DNA of 64,000 nucleotides, taken from Nitrobacter hamburgensis X14 (GTDB lineage: Bacteria > Pseudomonadota > Alphaproteobacteria > Rhizobiales > Xanthobacteraceae). Shown one piece after another: positions 18,745 to 27,445 of the stretch; the stretch's first letter is position 1; each line of letters opens with the position of its first letter. Under the pieces are notes generated by a model. It saw only the letters and a program-made list of their open reading frames with translations. It was not told the origin of the DNA and made no database searches. Made by a program: the position numbers and the translations under genes. The stretch is taken from assembly GCF_000013885.1 (NCBI RefSeq), contig NC_007964.1:62001-126000 (forward strand), in the 5' to 3' direction.

Positions 18745-19676
18745 GGATTGCCTCGCACGGGCTGCGGCGCCCGTTCGACGCGCAACTGATGCTCCGCGAC
18801 GGCGGCGCGCTCGATCGCGCTCACCTCTTCGACCGGAGCCGGCGCCGCATCATGCGACGCAGGAACCGACGGCGGCGATAAGCCCTCGGCTTGAAACGGG
18901 CCGAAAACGCCCGCTCCCTCCGCGAGCGGCTTCTGCCTGTCGGCCCAATGAAGCGAGAGGTAGTCGAAACCCCGCTCGATCGTAGGCTTGACGATCTCGA
19001 AATAGGGCGAGATGTCGAAATCGCGCGGCATGTAGAGCGAGGAATCACGGATGTGCAGAATCTCGCGCCGCGCTTTGCGGCTGCCGGCGCGGGTGATCTT
19101 CGGCAGGATCGGATAGCGCACTGCCTCGAACGCCTGCGCGATCAGCGCCGAGCAGATGATCTTGGTCGGATCGCCCGAGCCGAACGCGATCATGCGCCGC
19201 CGCCAGCGCTGCGGCACAGGCAGCGGAATCAGGTAACGCATCAGATCGACGATGTTCTTGGTGTCGTAGCCGAAGCCGATCCGGTTGATGGCATAGCGGC
19301 ACACCGTGACGCGGTCCTCGTGGGACAGGCCGACCGGGCGGCACAGCCGGGTGTGATACGGGAAATATTTCGACAGCGGCGCGGAGGTGACGCCCTCGCC
19401 GATATCGGCCTCGATCAGCACATGCGGCTCGCCGTCGGGCTCGACGGCGCCGTCGACCGGGCCGACATAGAGCGCGGAGTGCGACCATGTCGATTGCGTG
19501 AGATACTTGATGATGCCGGAGATGCGGCTGTTGCCTTCGATCAGGAGAACATCGCCCTCCCGAATGGTATCGCGCAGATGCTCCGGATCGCTCGGCGTGA
19601 ACGGCTCATACCCCCGCACCTCCTTCTGGAGGTACGCCGCAATCCATTTTCCGACCGTATCGAGCACGAGGCCCAT
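18741..19676 (-). CDS. Permuted papain-fold hydrolase (YiiX/YebB, NlpC/P60-like)
   Basis: 311 residues. The domain pattern is that of circularly permuted NlpC/P60 proteins: an N-terminal His in STWSHSALYVG (His66) and a C-terminal Cys in TKIICSALIAQAF (Cys175), with GDVLLIEGNS before the His. These enzymes cleave amide or ester bonds, sometimes in peptidoglycan or lipids; the substrate is unknown. The C-terminal 60 residues are low complexity. The start MGLVLDTVG has GGAGAG upstream; an in-frame ATG 23 codons earlier is less likely. Its last bases overlap the redoxin start. Confidence 0.7.
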   Translation of the reverse strand: MGLVLDTVGKWIAAYLQKEVRGYEPFTPSDPEHLRDTIREGDVLLIEGNSRISGIIKYLTQSTWSHSALYVGPVDGAVEPDGEPHVLIEADIGEGVTSAPLSKYFPYHTRLCRPVGLSHEDRVTVCRYAINRIGFGYDTKNIVDLMRYLIPLPVPQRWRRRMIAFGSGDPTKIICSALIAQAFEAVRYPILPKITRAGSRKARREILHIRDSSLYMPRDFDISPYFEIVKPTIERGFDYLSLHWADRQKPLAEGAGVFGPFQAEGLSPPSVPASHDAAPAPVEEVSAIERAAVAEHQLRVERAPQPVRGNP

Positions 19677-19865
19677 GGCAGTCTCTCTCCGCCGTTCGTC
19701 CTGACCGGTTTTTCCCCTCCTTATCATGGTCAAAAGCCATTGCAATTTGGTTCATGCTGACAATTGCGAAATTACGATCGATTCACCATGAGGGTTGCCG
19801 CAGGCGCATCGATGCGGCAAGTTCGTGAGTCGTTCCTGCATTTTCAATGCTTCGGAAACCATGCC

Positions 19866-21302
19866 ATGAGAATGACGCGCCGCGATTTCCTGTCGGCGTC
19901 CGCCGCCTTTGCGACAGGAATAGGGATCGGCCGCGCACGCACCGCGCCGCTGCCGCGCGAGGCTGACGTGGTCGTGATCGGCGCGGGGGCTGCGGGTATC
20001 GCGGCGGCGCGGCGGATTCAGGCCGCGAACCGCAAAGTGATCATGATCGAAGCGGCGGACCGGATCGGCGGACGCTGTCACACCGATATGAAGACGTTCG
20101 GTACGCCGTTCGATCGCGGCGCGCGCTGGCTCTACGACCCCGACACCAACCCGATGGCCGGGCTGGCGCGAAGCGCGGGGACCGGCGTGTTTGCGGCACC
20201 GCCCGGCCAGAAAATCCGCATCGGACGGCGTAACGCGCGCGCCGGCGAAACCGAGCAATTCCTTGCAGCGCTGGTGCGCGCCAAGCGCGCCATCGGAGAG
20301 GCCGCGCACGGCAGGACCGACGTCGCCTGCGCCTCGGTCCTGCCCGGCGATCTCGATGTCTGGACCGGGACGATCGACTTCGTGCTCGGCGCCGGCGCCA
20401 CCGGAAAGGACCTGAAAGACCTCTCGGCGATGGACCGGGCGCGCGCGGCCGAGCGCAACGCCGCGATCGGCTGCAAACAGGGCCTCGGCGCGTTGCTCGC
20501 GGCGCTCGGCCAAAGCCTGCCCACGAGCTTGTTGACGCCCGCCAGCCGGGTGTCGTGGGCCGGCCGCGACATCGGAGTCGAGACGCCCGCGGGACGCATC
20601 AGTGCGCGCGCCGTCATCGTCACCGTCTCGACCAACGTGCTGACCTCCGGCAACATCCGCTTCACGCCCGAGTTGCCGAAGCGCCAGCTCGATGCCGCAG
20701 CAAGGCTGTCGCTCGGCAGCTACGACCGCGTCGCGCTGTGGCTGCCCGATAATCCGCTCGGGCTCGGGCGCAACGAGACCATGATCGAGCAGAGCAGCGA
20801 CGGAAAGACCGCGCTGCTCGCGGCGAACGCCAGTGGATCGTCGCTGTGCACGATCGATGTCGCGGGCAGCTTCGGCCGCGATCTCTCGGCGCAGGGCGAG
20901 GGCGCGATGGTCGCGTTCGCCACGGAATGGCTGGCGAAACTGTTCGGCAGCGATGCGGCGGCTGCGGTGAAGCGGTCCGCCGCGACCCGCTGGAACGCCG
21001 CGCCCCATGTGCTCGGCGCGATGTCGGCGGCGGAACCCGGCGGGCAGCCGTCGCGGAAAGTTCTGATGGAGCCGCTGGGCAGTCTATTCCTTGCCGGCGA
21101 GGCCGCGCACGAGACGCTGTGGGGCACAGTCGGCGGCGCATGGGAGAGCGGCGAGCGAGCGGCCGACGCGGCGCTGCGGAAGGTCGGAGCGACCAAGGAG
21201 CCGGCACAGCCCTCAGCGTCAACGCGCAAGCCGTCGCGACACCACAGACGGGCGCCGTCGCGGCGTTCGCAGGACGCCTACGGCTTTCCGCTGCCCAGAT
21301 GA
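19866..21302 (+). CDS. Tat-exported flavin amine oxidase
   Basis: 478 residues. The N-terminus MRMTRRDFLSASAAFATGIG is a twin-arginine signal, so the folded flavoprotein is probably exported to the periplasm. The FAD site is VVVIGAGAAGIAAARRI followed by IEAADRIGGRCHT, and the C-terminal FAD segment is SLFLAGEAAHETLWGTVGG, the monoamine oxidase pattern. The substrate is not predictable. The start at 19866 is chosen because it gives a Tat signal of normal length; the ATG at 19764 would add 34 residues before it. The stop overlaps the next gene (ATGA). The tail after residue 450 is Ser/Arg-rich. Confidence 0.8.
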   Translation: MRMTRRDFLSASAAFATGIGIGRARTAPLPREADVVVIGAGAAGIAAARRIQAANRKVIMIEAADRIGGRCHTDMKTFGTPFDRGARWLYDPDTNPMAGLARSAGTGVFAAPPGQKIRIGRRNARAGETEQFLAALVRAKRAIGEAAHGRTDVACASVLPGDLDVWTGTIDFVLGAGATGKDLKDLSAMDRARAAERNAAIGCKQGLGALLAALGQSLPTSLLTPASRVSWAGRDIGVETPAGRISARAVIVTVSTNVLTSGNIRFTPELPKRQLDAAARLSLGSYDRVALWLPDNPLGLGRNETMIEQSSDGKTALLAANASGSSLCTIDVAGSFGRDLSAQGEGAMVAFATEWLAKLFGSDAAAAVKRSAATRWNAAPHVLGAMSAAEPGGQPSRKVLMEPLGSLFLAGEAAHETLWGTVGGAWESGERAADAALRKVGATKEPAQPSASTRKPSRHHRRAPSRRSQDAYGFPLPR

Positions 21303-21970
21303 TGCGACCGAGGGCGCTGATTTCATGGTCGTCAGGCAAGGACAGCGCCTTTGCGCTGCATGAGGTTCGCCGCGCGGGCGCGTTCGATGTCGTCGGCGCG
21401 CTGACCACGGTGAACGAGACCTTCGGCCGCGTCTCCATCCACGGCGTGCGCGAGGAGGTCTTGTGCGCTCAACTCGCGGCCGCAGGACTGCCCGCGTGGC
21501 GCGTGCCGATACCCTATCCCTGCTCCAACGAAGTATATGAAGCCCGGATGGGGGCCGCGATGGCGGACGCGATGCGCGACAACATCACGCATATCATCTT
21601 CGGCGATCTGTTTCTGACTGATGTGCGCGCCTATCGCGAGCAGAAGCTCGCCGGCACCGGCATCGCGCCGGTTTTTCCGCTGTGGGGCCGGCCGACCGCG
21701 GCGCTGGCGTGCGAGATGATCGCAAGCGGACTGGAGACGCGTCTCGTCTCGGTCGACCGGGCCAAGCTCGACCTTTCATTTGCCGGCCGCAGCTTCGATC
21801 GGACGTTGCTGGCCGACCTTCCGGCCGGGATCGATCCGTGCGGCGAAAACGGCGAGTTCCACACCTGCGTCACAGCCGCACCCGTGTTTTCGCAACCGAT
21901 CGAGGTCGCGTCCGGCGAGGTCGTCGAGCGCGACGGATTTGCGTATTGCGATCTCTTGCTGGCGGAATAG
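21299..21970 (+). CDS. PP-loop ATP-binding protein (DUF71 / diphthine-ammonia ligase family)
   Basis: 223 residues. An N-terminal PP-loop SWSSGKDSAFALHE binds ATP for adenylation; GDLFLTDVRAYREQ and GIDPCGENGEFHTCV are the conserved DUF71 segments. Archaeal and eukaryotic relatives make the amide of diphthamide, but bacteria have no diphthamide, so the bacterial role is unknown. The start ATG at 21299 overlaps the preceding stop by 4 nt, which implies co-translation with the amine oxidase. The end of the gene abuts a repeat: the last base of the stop codon is its first base. Confidence 0.85.
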   Translation: MMRPRALISWSSGKDSAFALHEVRRAGAFDVVGALTTVNETFGRVSIHGVREEVLCAQLAAAGLPAWRVPIPYPCSNEVYEARMGAAMADAMRDNITHIIFGDLFLTDVRAYREQKLAGTGIAPVFPLWGRPTAALACEMIASGLETRLVSVDRAKLDLSFAGRSFDRTLLADLPAGIDPCGENGEFHTCVTAAPVFSQPIEVASGEVVERDGFAYCDLLLAE

Positions 21971-22018
21971 AGCATGATCCCGAAACGTGGAAACCGATTT
22001 CCGGATCAGAGCATGCTC
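21970..22018. repeat. Short core-family palindrome
   Basis: GAGCATGATCC ... GGATCAGAGCATGCTC arms around the centre GTGGAAACCGATTTCCG. The centre aligns with GTGGATACCGGTTCGCG of the main two-hairpin repeats, while the arms have different sequence. Confidence 0.75.
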
Positions 22019-22069
22019 AATCAAGGAATAAGGCTGGAGTCTTTCTACTTTTGGCGAAATCAATGATCC

Positions 22070-22176
22070 GTCGTGCGCGGACTTGATCCGCGCATCCAGC
22101 TTTTTGACGATGGATTGCCGGGCATAGGCAAGCGGAAGCGACGCCGTTCTTCGAACGGCTATGCCCGGCAATGACG
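22070..22176. repeat. CGTCATTG-CCGGG family palindromic repeat (divergent left arm)
   Basis: Starts GTCGTGCGCGGACTTGATCCGCGC, includes TTTTTGACGATGGATTGCCG, GCAAGCGGAAGC and TTCGAACGGCTATGCCCGGC, and ends CAATGACG. The segments GACGATGGAT and AAGCGGAAGC recur near 58133-58426. It lies between the convergent ends of the DUF71 gene and pheT. Confidence 0.65.
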
Positions 22177-22210
22177 TTTCAAAGTGCTTCCGTCATAGAA
22201 GACAGCTAGA

Positions 22211-24664
22211 CTAGCCGCGTAAGCTCCCGCCGGTTCGCTTCGCGACCTCGGCAACGACCTTCGCCGCCACCGCCTCGATCTCCTGATCGGTGAGGGTCTT
22301 GTCGCGCGGCTGCAACGTCACCGCGATGGCGACCGACTTCTTGTTCGCCTCGATGCCCTTGCCTTCGTAGATATCGAACACGGTGACACCGGAGACCAGT
22401 TTCCTGTCCACGCCTTGCGCCGCGCGCACGATATCGGCCGCTTTCACACAGCGATCGACGATGAAGGCGAAGTCGCGCGATACCGGCTGGAACGCCGGCA
22501 GCTCCAGCACCGGTTTGGCGCGCGTCGGCTTCTGTTTGCCTTCCGGAATACGGTCGAGGATCACCTCGAATGCGAGCAGCGAACCGTCGGCCCTCAGGGC
22601 TTCGAGCACGCGGGGATGCAGTTCGCCGAAATAGCCGAGCACATTCTGCGGTCCGATCTGGATCGCAGCCGAGCGTCCGGGATGCAGCCATGCCGGAAAG
22701 TTCTTCGATTCGCTGCCGGCTGCGATCTGCAACGCTTGCACCGGCGCGCCGGCGGCTGCCAGCACGGCGAGCGCATCGGCCTTTACATCGAAGGTATTGG
22801 CGTCAAGCCCATCCGCCGTGGCCGAGCCCGACCAGTGCCGCCCGATGCCTGCCGACGAGGCAACGCCGCGGCGAATCCCCGCGGCAGCCATGAACTGATC
22901 CTGCGGACCGTCGCCGCGGAAGATCTGTCCGACCTCGAACAGCGCCACGTCCGGGAAGCCGCGGTCGGCATTGGCCTGCGCGATGGCGACAAGACCCGGC
23001 AGCAGGCTCGGCCGCATGTCGGAGAGGTCGGACGCAATCGGGTTGGCGAGCGCCAGTTCCTTAGCTCCGCCGCCGAACAGTTCGGCCTGCGGCTTTGCGA
23101 TGAACGACCACGTCACGGCTTCGACCATGCCGCGTACCGCCAGCGCGCGCCGCCCGCGTCGGGTGCGCGACTGGATCGGGGTCAGGACAGGCTTGCGTGG
23201 CGCGTCGCCGCGATCGAACGGCGTCATCGGCACCTTGTCGACGCCGACGATACGCACGATCTCCTCGACGATGTCGGCCTTACCCGTAACATCCGTGCGC
23301 CAGGTGGGAATCGCGACCTTCACCACGGGGCCGTTGCCGGCCACCATGAAACCGAGATGACTGAGGATGCGGCGCATCTCGACCAGCGGCACGTCGATCG
23401 CCGCGAGCCGCCTGGTCTCCGTCAGCGGAAAATCGATCACCCGGTCGTCGGGCAGCGCCTGTCCGGCCACGACAGTGTCCGACGGCGTGCCGCCGCACAA
23501 TTCCATCACGAGCCTGGTTGCCATCTCAAGCCCGGGCACCATGAAGGCGGGATCGACGCCGCGCTCGAAGCGGTAGCGCGCGTCGGAATTGATGCCGAGC
23601 TTGCGGCCGGTCTGCGCGATGTTGATCTCGCTCCACAGCGCCGATTCGATCAGCACGTCAGTAGTGGTCTCGTCGCAACCGGATTGCTCGCCGCCCATGA
23701 TGCCGGCGAGCGATTCGACGCCCTTGTCGTCGGCGATGACGCAAATGCTCGGGTCGAGCGTGTAGGTGCGGCCGTCGAGCGCCAGCAGCGTCTCGCCATC
23801 GCGGGCGCGGCGCACCGTGAGATTCCCCTGCACCTTGTTCGCGTCGAACACGTGCAGCGGGCGGGCGCGGTCGTAGGTCATGAAGTTGGTGATGTCGACC
23901 AGCGCATTGATCGGGCGCAGGCCGATCGAGGTCAGGCGCTTTTGCAGCCATTCCGGCGACGGACCGTTTGTCACCCCGCGCACGAGTCGCAGCGCGAAGC
24001 CGGGACACAGCGCGGCGTCTTCCACCGTAACCTTCACCGGGCAGGGGAATTCACCCTTGACCGGCTTGATGGTCGGATCCTTGAAGCGGCCCATGTCGGC
24101 GGCGGACAAATCGCGCGCGATGCCGTGCACGCCGGTGCAGTCCTGCCGGTTCGGCGTCAGGTTGATCTCGATCACGGGATCGCCGAGCCCGGCCCATTCG
24201 GCATAGCCGGCGCCGACCGGCGCATCATCGGGCAATTCCAGGATGCCGTCGTGATTGTCGGAGATTTCAAGCTCGGCGGCGGAACACAACATGCCGCGGC
24301 TTTCGACTCCGCGGATGGTGCCGACGCCGAGCGTGATGTCTTTGCCGGGAATGTGAGTGCCGGGCGGCGCGAACACGCTGACGAGACCCTCGCGCGCGTT
24401 CGGCGCTCCGCACACCACCTGGATCGGCGCGGGCCCGCCCTTGTCGTCGGTCTCGCCGGTATCGACCATGCACACCCTGAGACGATCCGCGTTGGGATGC
24501 TGCGCGGCGGAGATCACGCGCGCGATGGTGAACGGCGCCAGCGCCTTCGCCTTGTCGTCGATGTGCTCGACCTCAAGCCCGATCATCGTGAGCTTGTCGG
24601 CGAGTTTGTCGAGCGGCTCGTCGGTGTCGAGATGCTCTTTCAGCCAGGAGAGGGTGAATTTCAC
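22211..24664 (-). CDS. pheT: Phenylalanyl-tRNA synthetase beta subunit
   Basis: 817 residues. The N-terminal tRNA-binding domain (IARVISAAQHPNADRLRVC), B3/B4 editing region, B5 domain, catalytic-like core (MVEAVTWSFI) and C-terminal FDX-ACB anticodon-binding domain (FQPVSRDFAFIVD) can be followed in order. With PheS it charges tRNA-Phe as an alpha2-beta2 enzyme. The GTG start at 24664 overlaps the pheS stop by 4 nt; a longer frame continues upstream through pheS and is not real. The gene ends facing the DUF71 gene. Confidence 0.96.
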   Translation of the reverse strand: MKFTLSWLKEHLDTDEPLDKLADKLTMIGLEVEHIDDKAKALAPFTIARVISAAQHPNADRLRVCMVDTGETDDKGGPAPIQVVCGAPNAREGLVSVFAPPGTHIPGKDITLGVGTIRGVESRGMLCSAAELEISDNHDGILELPDDAPVGAGYAEWAGLGDPVIEINLTPNRQDCTGVHGIARDLSAADMGRFKDPTIKPVKGEFPCPVKVTVEDAALCPGFALRLVRGVTNGPSPEWLQKRLTSIGLRPINALVDITNFMTYDRARPLHVFDANKVQGNLTVRRARDGETLLALDGRTYTLDPSICVIADDKGVESLAGIMGGEQSGCDETTTDVLIESALWSEINIAQTGRKLGINSDARYRFERGVDPAFMVPGLEMATRLVMELCGGTPSDTVVAGQALPDDRVIDFPLTETRRLAAIDVPLVEMRRILSHLGFMVAGNGPVVKVAIPTWRTDVTGKADIVEEIVRIVGVDKVPMTPFDRGDAPRKPVLTPIQSRTRRGRRALAVRGMVEAVTWSFIAKPQAELFGGGAKELALANPIASDLSDMRPSLLPGLVAIAQANADRGFPDVALFEVGQIFRGDGPQDQFMAAAGIRRGVASSAGIGRHWSGSATADGLDANTFDVKADALAVLAAAGAPVQALQIAAGSESKNFPAWLHPGRSAAIQIGPQNVLGYFGELHPRVLEALRADGSLLAFEVILDRIPEGKQKPTRAKPVLELPAFQPVSRDFAFIVDRCVKAADIVRAAQGVDRKLVSGVTVFDIYEGKGIEANKKSVAIAVTLQPRDKTLTDQEIEAVAAKVVAEVAKRTGGSLRG

Positions 24665-25767
24665 GACGACAGCCCCCCCGCCAGTGTCGGGACCTCGAGC
24701 GGCCTGAAGCCGTAGTGATTGAGCCAGCGCACGTCGCCTTCGAACAACTGCCGCAAATCGGCGATACCGTATTTCAGCATGGCGATGCGGTCGATGCCCA
24801 TGCCCCAGGCAAAGCCCTGATAGACCTCGGGATCGAGACCGCACAGCTTCAGCACGTTCGGATGCACCATGCCGCAGCCGAGGATCTCCAGCCAGTCCTC
24901 GCCTTCGCCGAAGCGGATCTCGTTCTTGTCGCGGCGGCACTGGATGTCGACTTCCAGCGAGGGCTCTGTGAACGGAAAGAACGACGGACGGAAGCGCATG
25001 TTGACGTTGTCGACCTCGAAGAACGCCTTGCAGAACTCGTGCAGGATCCATTTGAGGTGGCCGAGATGCGACGACTTGTCGATCACCAGCCCCTCGACCT
25101 GATGGAACATCGGCGTATGGGTCTGGTCGCTGTCGCTGCGATAGGTGCGGCCGGGACAGATGACGCGGATCGGCGGCTTTTGACTCAGCATGGTGCGTAC
25201 CTGCACCGGGGAGGTGTGCGTCCTCAACAGGAGGCGCGAAGGCTTTTCTCCGGCCTCCGAGCCGGCTGCCTCCTTCGGGTTGAAGTAGAAGGTGTCGTGC
25301 ATCTCCCGCGCCGGATGGCCTTCCGGGAAATTCAGCCGCGTGAAATTGTAGTCGTCGGTCTCGATGTCCGGACCTTCGGCGACCGCGAATCCCATGTCGG
25401 CGAAGATCGTGGTGACCTCGTCCCACACCTGGCTCAGCGGATGGATGCGGCCGGCTTCCGCAGGCGATTCGCGCAAGGGCAGCGTGACGTCGATGGTTTC
25501 CGAGGCGAGGCGGGCATCGAGCGCAAGAGCCTTCAGCACCTCGCGGCGCGCGGCCAGCGCCTGCGTCACCGTATCCTTGGCCAGATTGATCTTCGCGCCC
25601 TCAGACTTGCGCTCGTCGGGCGACATCTTGCCGAGAGTTGAGAGCAGCGCCGAGATCGAGCCCTTCTTGCCGAGCGTCGCGACGCGCACCGCTTCCAGCG
25701 CGGCCTCGTCGGAGGCGCTCGCGATGTCGGCGAGGATTTGGGATTGAAGCTGTTCGAGATCAGACAT
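24661..25767 (-). CDS. pheS: Phenylalanyl-tRNA synthetase alpha subunit
   Basis: 368 residues. Class II motif 2 is in PPIRVICPGRTYRSDSDQTHTP and motif 3 in WGMGIDRIAMLKYGI; the phenylalanine-pocket segment FRPSFFPFTEPSLE is intact. The N-terminal coiled coil binds tRNA. The start MSDLEQLQ at 25767 is standard for the family. An open frame continues upstream through a palindromic repeat and is discarded. pheT follows with a GTGA overlap; rplT lies 181 nt upstream. Confidence 0.97.
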   Translation of the reverse strand: MSDLEQLQSQILADIASASDEAALEAVRVATLGKKGSISALLSTLGKMSPDERKSEGAKINLAKDTVTQALAARREVLKALALDARLASETIDVTLPLRESPAEAGRIHPLSQVWDEVTTIFADMGFAVAEGPDIETDDYNFTRLNFPEGHPAREMHDTFYFNPKEAAGSEAGEKPSRLLLRTHTSPVQVRTMLSQKPPIRVICPGRTYRSDSDQTHTPMFHQVEGLVIDKSSHLGHLKWILHEFCKAFFEVDNVNMRFRPSFFPFTEPSLEVDIQCRRDKNEIRFGEGEDWLEILGCGMVHPNVLKLCGLDPEVYQGFAWGMGIDRIAMLKYGIADLRQLFEGDVRWLNHYGFRPLEVPTLAGGLSS

Positions 25768-25788
25768 GGGCGACCACCACCTGCACAG

Positions 25789-25883
25789 CGTCATGCCCGG
25801 ACCTGATCCGGGCATCCATCTTGTGAAGAGCGATGGATCGCCAGGTCCTTGTGCGCAATTGCGCACTTGGCCCGGCGATGACG
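25789..25883. repeat. CGTCATGCCCGG palindromic repeat
   Basis: CGTCATGCCCGGACCTGATCCGGGCAT hairpin at the left, GCGCAATTGCGC palindrome in the middle, and CCCGGCGATGACG at the right. It separates pheS from rplT. Confidence 0.75.
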
Positions 25884-25919
25884 ACATTGTTGAAGCCAAT
25901 GCGTCGTTATGCGGCGCCG

Positions 25920-25939
25920 ACCCTCCCCCGGGGGAGGGT
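25920..25939. terminator. Perfect 20-nt palindrome after rplT
   Basis: ACCCTCCCCCGGGGGAGGGT, 9 nt beyond the rplT stop. It can form a very stable stem but has no T run, so it is at best a weak or Rho-assisted terminator or an RNA-stabilising end. Confidence 0.4.
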
Positions 25940-25948
25940 AATGAACGA

Positions 25949-26308
25949 TCAGGCCGCGAGCGCGGCCTTGGCCTTCTCGGCGATCGCCTGGAACGCGGCG
26001 GGCTCGTTGATGGCGAGGTCCGACAGCACCTTGCGGTCGACGGTGATGCCCGACTTCGACAGCCCGTTGATGAACACGCTGTAAGTCATGCCGAACGGCC
26101 GCACCGCGGCGTTGAGACGCTGGATCCACAACGCACGGAAGGTGCGCTTCTTGCGCTTGCGATCGCGGAAGGCGTACTGGCCGGCCTTGTCGGCGGCCGC
26201 CTTGGCGGCGCGAATGGTGTTCTTCCGGCGGCCGGAAAAGCCCTTGGTGATCTTGTAGACTTTTTTGTGCTTGGCATGAGCCGTCACACCGCGCTTGACG
26301 CGAGCCAT
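25949..26308 (-). CDS. rplT: 50S ribosomal protein L20
   Basis: 119 residues. The family hallmarks are present: MARVKRGVTAHAKHKKV at the start, GFSGRRKNTIRAAK, LWIQRLNAAVRPFGMTYS and a C-terminal Ala-rich helix. L20 binds 23S rRNA early in assembly. It lies 69 nt downstream of rpmI in the standard infC-rpmI-rplT order. In enterobacteria and Bacillus L20 represses its own operon through leader RNA; a related mechanism here is possible given the attenuator-like hairpin before rpmI, but I cannot show L20 binding. Confidence 0.98.
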   Translation of the reverse strand: MARVKRGVTAHAKHKKVYKITKGFSGRRKNTIRAAKAAADKAGQYAFRDRKRKKRTFRALWIQRLNAAVRPFGMTYSVFINGLSKSGITVDRKVLSDLAINEPAAFQAIAEKAKAALAA

Positions 26309-26377
26309 GACCGATCTCCTTCAAATGACTGGGAAATTTGACGCCGCTGGCACGGCGTGGTTGCAACAGGTCGACCG

Positions 26378-26578
26378 TCAGGCGTTGGGCAAGAAATACT
26401 TCTTGATGTTGTCGCCGTCGGTCTTGAACAGGATGCGAGTTCCGCGAAGCTGACGAATCTGCTTCTTGGTCCGCTTGATCATGCCATGTCGCTTGCCGGC
26501 GTGGGCGGACACCACCTTGCCGGTCCCGGTCACCTTGAAGCGCTTTTTAGCGCCCGATTTGGTCTTCAGCTTGGGCAT
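26378..26578 (-). CDS. rpmI: 50S ribosomal protein L35
   Basis: 66 residues, very basic, with [20 protein letters not shown] at the N-terminus and the [20 protein letters not shown] segment typical of L35. AGGAG lies 8 nt before the start. A terminator-shaped hairpin with a run of six T ends 20 nt before the start codon, so transcription into rpmI-rplT(-pheST) is probably gated there. Confidence 0.98.
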
Positions 26579-26597
26579 TTGGCTCTCCTGTTGCCAC

Positions 26598-26625
26598 GAA
26601 AAAATGCGCCCCGAGGGGCGCTTTT
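26598..26625 (-). promoter_or_regulatory. Attenuator-like intrinsic terminator hairpin in front of rpmI
   Basis: On the minus strand the stem GCGCCC / GGGCGC with a CTCG loop is followed by ATTTTTT; the ribosome site of rpmI comes immediately after. No gene lies between the infC terminator (26832-26875) and this hairpin, so it is not the end of a coding transcript. A short GTG-initiated frame (minus strand, ending TAG at about 26641-26643, 16 codons) precedes it, but is not rich in Phe, so a classical leader-peptide mechanism is not supported. Confidence 0.6.
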
Positions 26626-26737
26626 GCGGCGAAATGCTCGCTAGAGCGTTGAAGATGCTCGACTATTTTCTGAGATGAAAGTCGTCGGCACGGTCGTCGC
26701 CACGGCAGCCCTAAATCAGCCGGGCGGCGAAGATCGG

Positions 26738-26766
26738 CTTATGGCAGAGGACGGCCGAATTGGCAA
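26738..26766 (-). promoter_or_regulatory. Candidate promoter for the rpmI-rplT transcript
   Basis: TTGCCA (26766-26761), 17-nt spacer, CATAAG (26743-26738) on the minus strand. It lies after the infC terminator and would give a leader of about 150 nt that runs into the attenuator hairpin. The -10 match is modest. Confidence 0.3.
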
Positions 26767-26831
26767 CGTTTTAGCGAGATAACGAAATAGCGATTCCGTT
26801 GGAAATGGGCGGGTGGCGGCTTTTTCGAAGT

Positions 26832-26875
26832 CCAAAACGAAATCGGCCCGTCAGATATCTGACGGGTCGATTTCG
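26832..26875 (-). terminator. Rho-independent terminator after infC
   Basis: Nineteen-base arms CGAAATCGACCCGTCAGAT / ATCTGACGGGCCGATTTCG on the minus strand (one G-T pair), followed by TTTTGG, 31 nt after the infC stop. Confidence 0.75.
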
Positions 26876-26905
26876 GCTCGAACACAAATCGACGAAGGCT
26901 TCTGC

Positions 26906-27445
26906 TCAGCGCGGAGCCAGCACCATGACGACCTGACGGCCTTCGAACCTGGCGTCCTGCTCGACCTTGGCGTAGGCGGCAACGTCGGTCTTCACCTTGT
27001 CGAGCAGCTTGGTGCCGATGTCCTGGTGAGCCATCTCGCGGCCGCGATAGCGCAGGGTGATCTTGACCTTGTCGCCCTCCTCGAAGAACCGCTGCATCGC
27101 CTTCATCTTCACGTTATAATCGTGATCGTCGATCATCGGACGGAGCTTGATCTCCTTGATCTCGACGATCTTCTGGCGCTTGCGGGCTTCGGCGGCTTTC
27201 TTCTGGGCCTGAAACTTGTATTTCCCGTAGTCCATGATCTTGCAGACGGGAGGGCTGCTGTTCGGCGCAATCTCGACCAGATCCATGCCGGCATCCATGG
27301 CCATCTTGATCGCAGAGATCGTTTCCACGGTCCCTTGGTTGGTGCCTTCCTGGTCGATCAGTTGAACCTGGGCATTGCGGATTTCATCGTTGGTGCGCGG
27401 CCCGTCTTTCGCGACGGGCATTGGCGCTCTATTGGGACGGCGAAT
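26906..27445 (-). CDS. infC: Translation initiation factor IF-3, AUU start
   Basis: 179 residues if begun at the ATT codon at 27445. IF-3 keeps the 30S subunit free and checks the start codon. The N-domain (GPRTNDEIRNAQVQLIDQEG), lysine-rich linker (YGKYKFQAQKKAAEARKRQ) and C-domain (EIKLRPMIDDHDYNVKMKA) are complete. The ATG at 27421 has no good ribosome site, whereas ATT at 27445 has GGAG (27457-27454) eight bases upstream and adds RRPNRAP, which matches the usual alphaproteobacterial N-terminus. In E. coli an AUU start lets IF-3 repress its own synthesis; the same logic is likely here. Confidence 0.9.
   Translation of the reverse strand: MRRPNRAPMPVAKDGPRTNDEIRNAQVQLIDQEGTNQGTVETISAIKMAMDAGMDLVEIAPNSSPPVCKIMDYGKYKFQAQKKAAEARKRQKIVEIKEIKLRPMIDDHDYNVKMKAMQRFFEEGDKVKITLRYRGREMAHQDIGTKLLDKVKTDVAAYAKVEQDARFEGRQVVMVLAPR

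Noticed and set aside
26641..26691. Leader peptide for Phe attenuation upstream of rpmI
   Set aside because: The short GTG-initiated frame has one Phe in 16 codons and no good ribosome site, so classical pheST-type attenuation is not supported.
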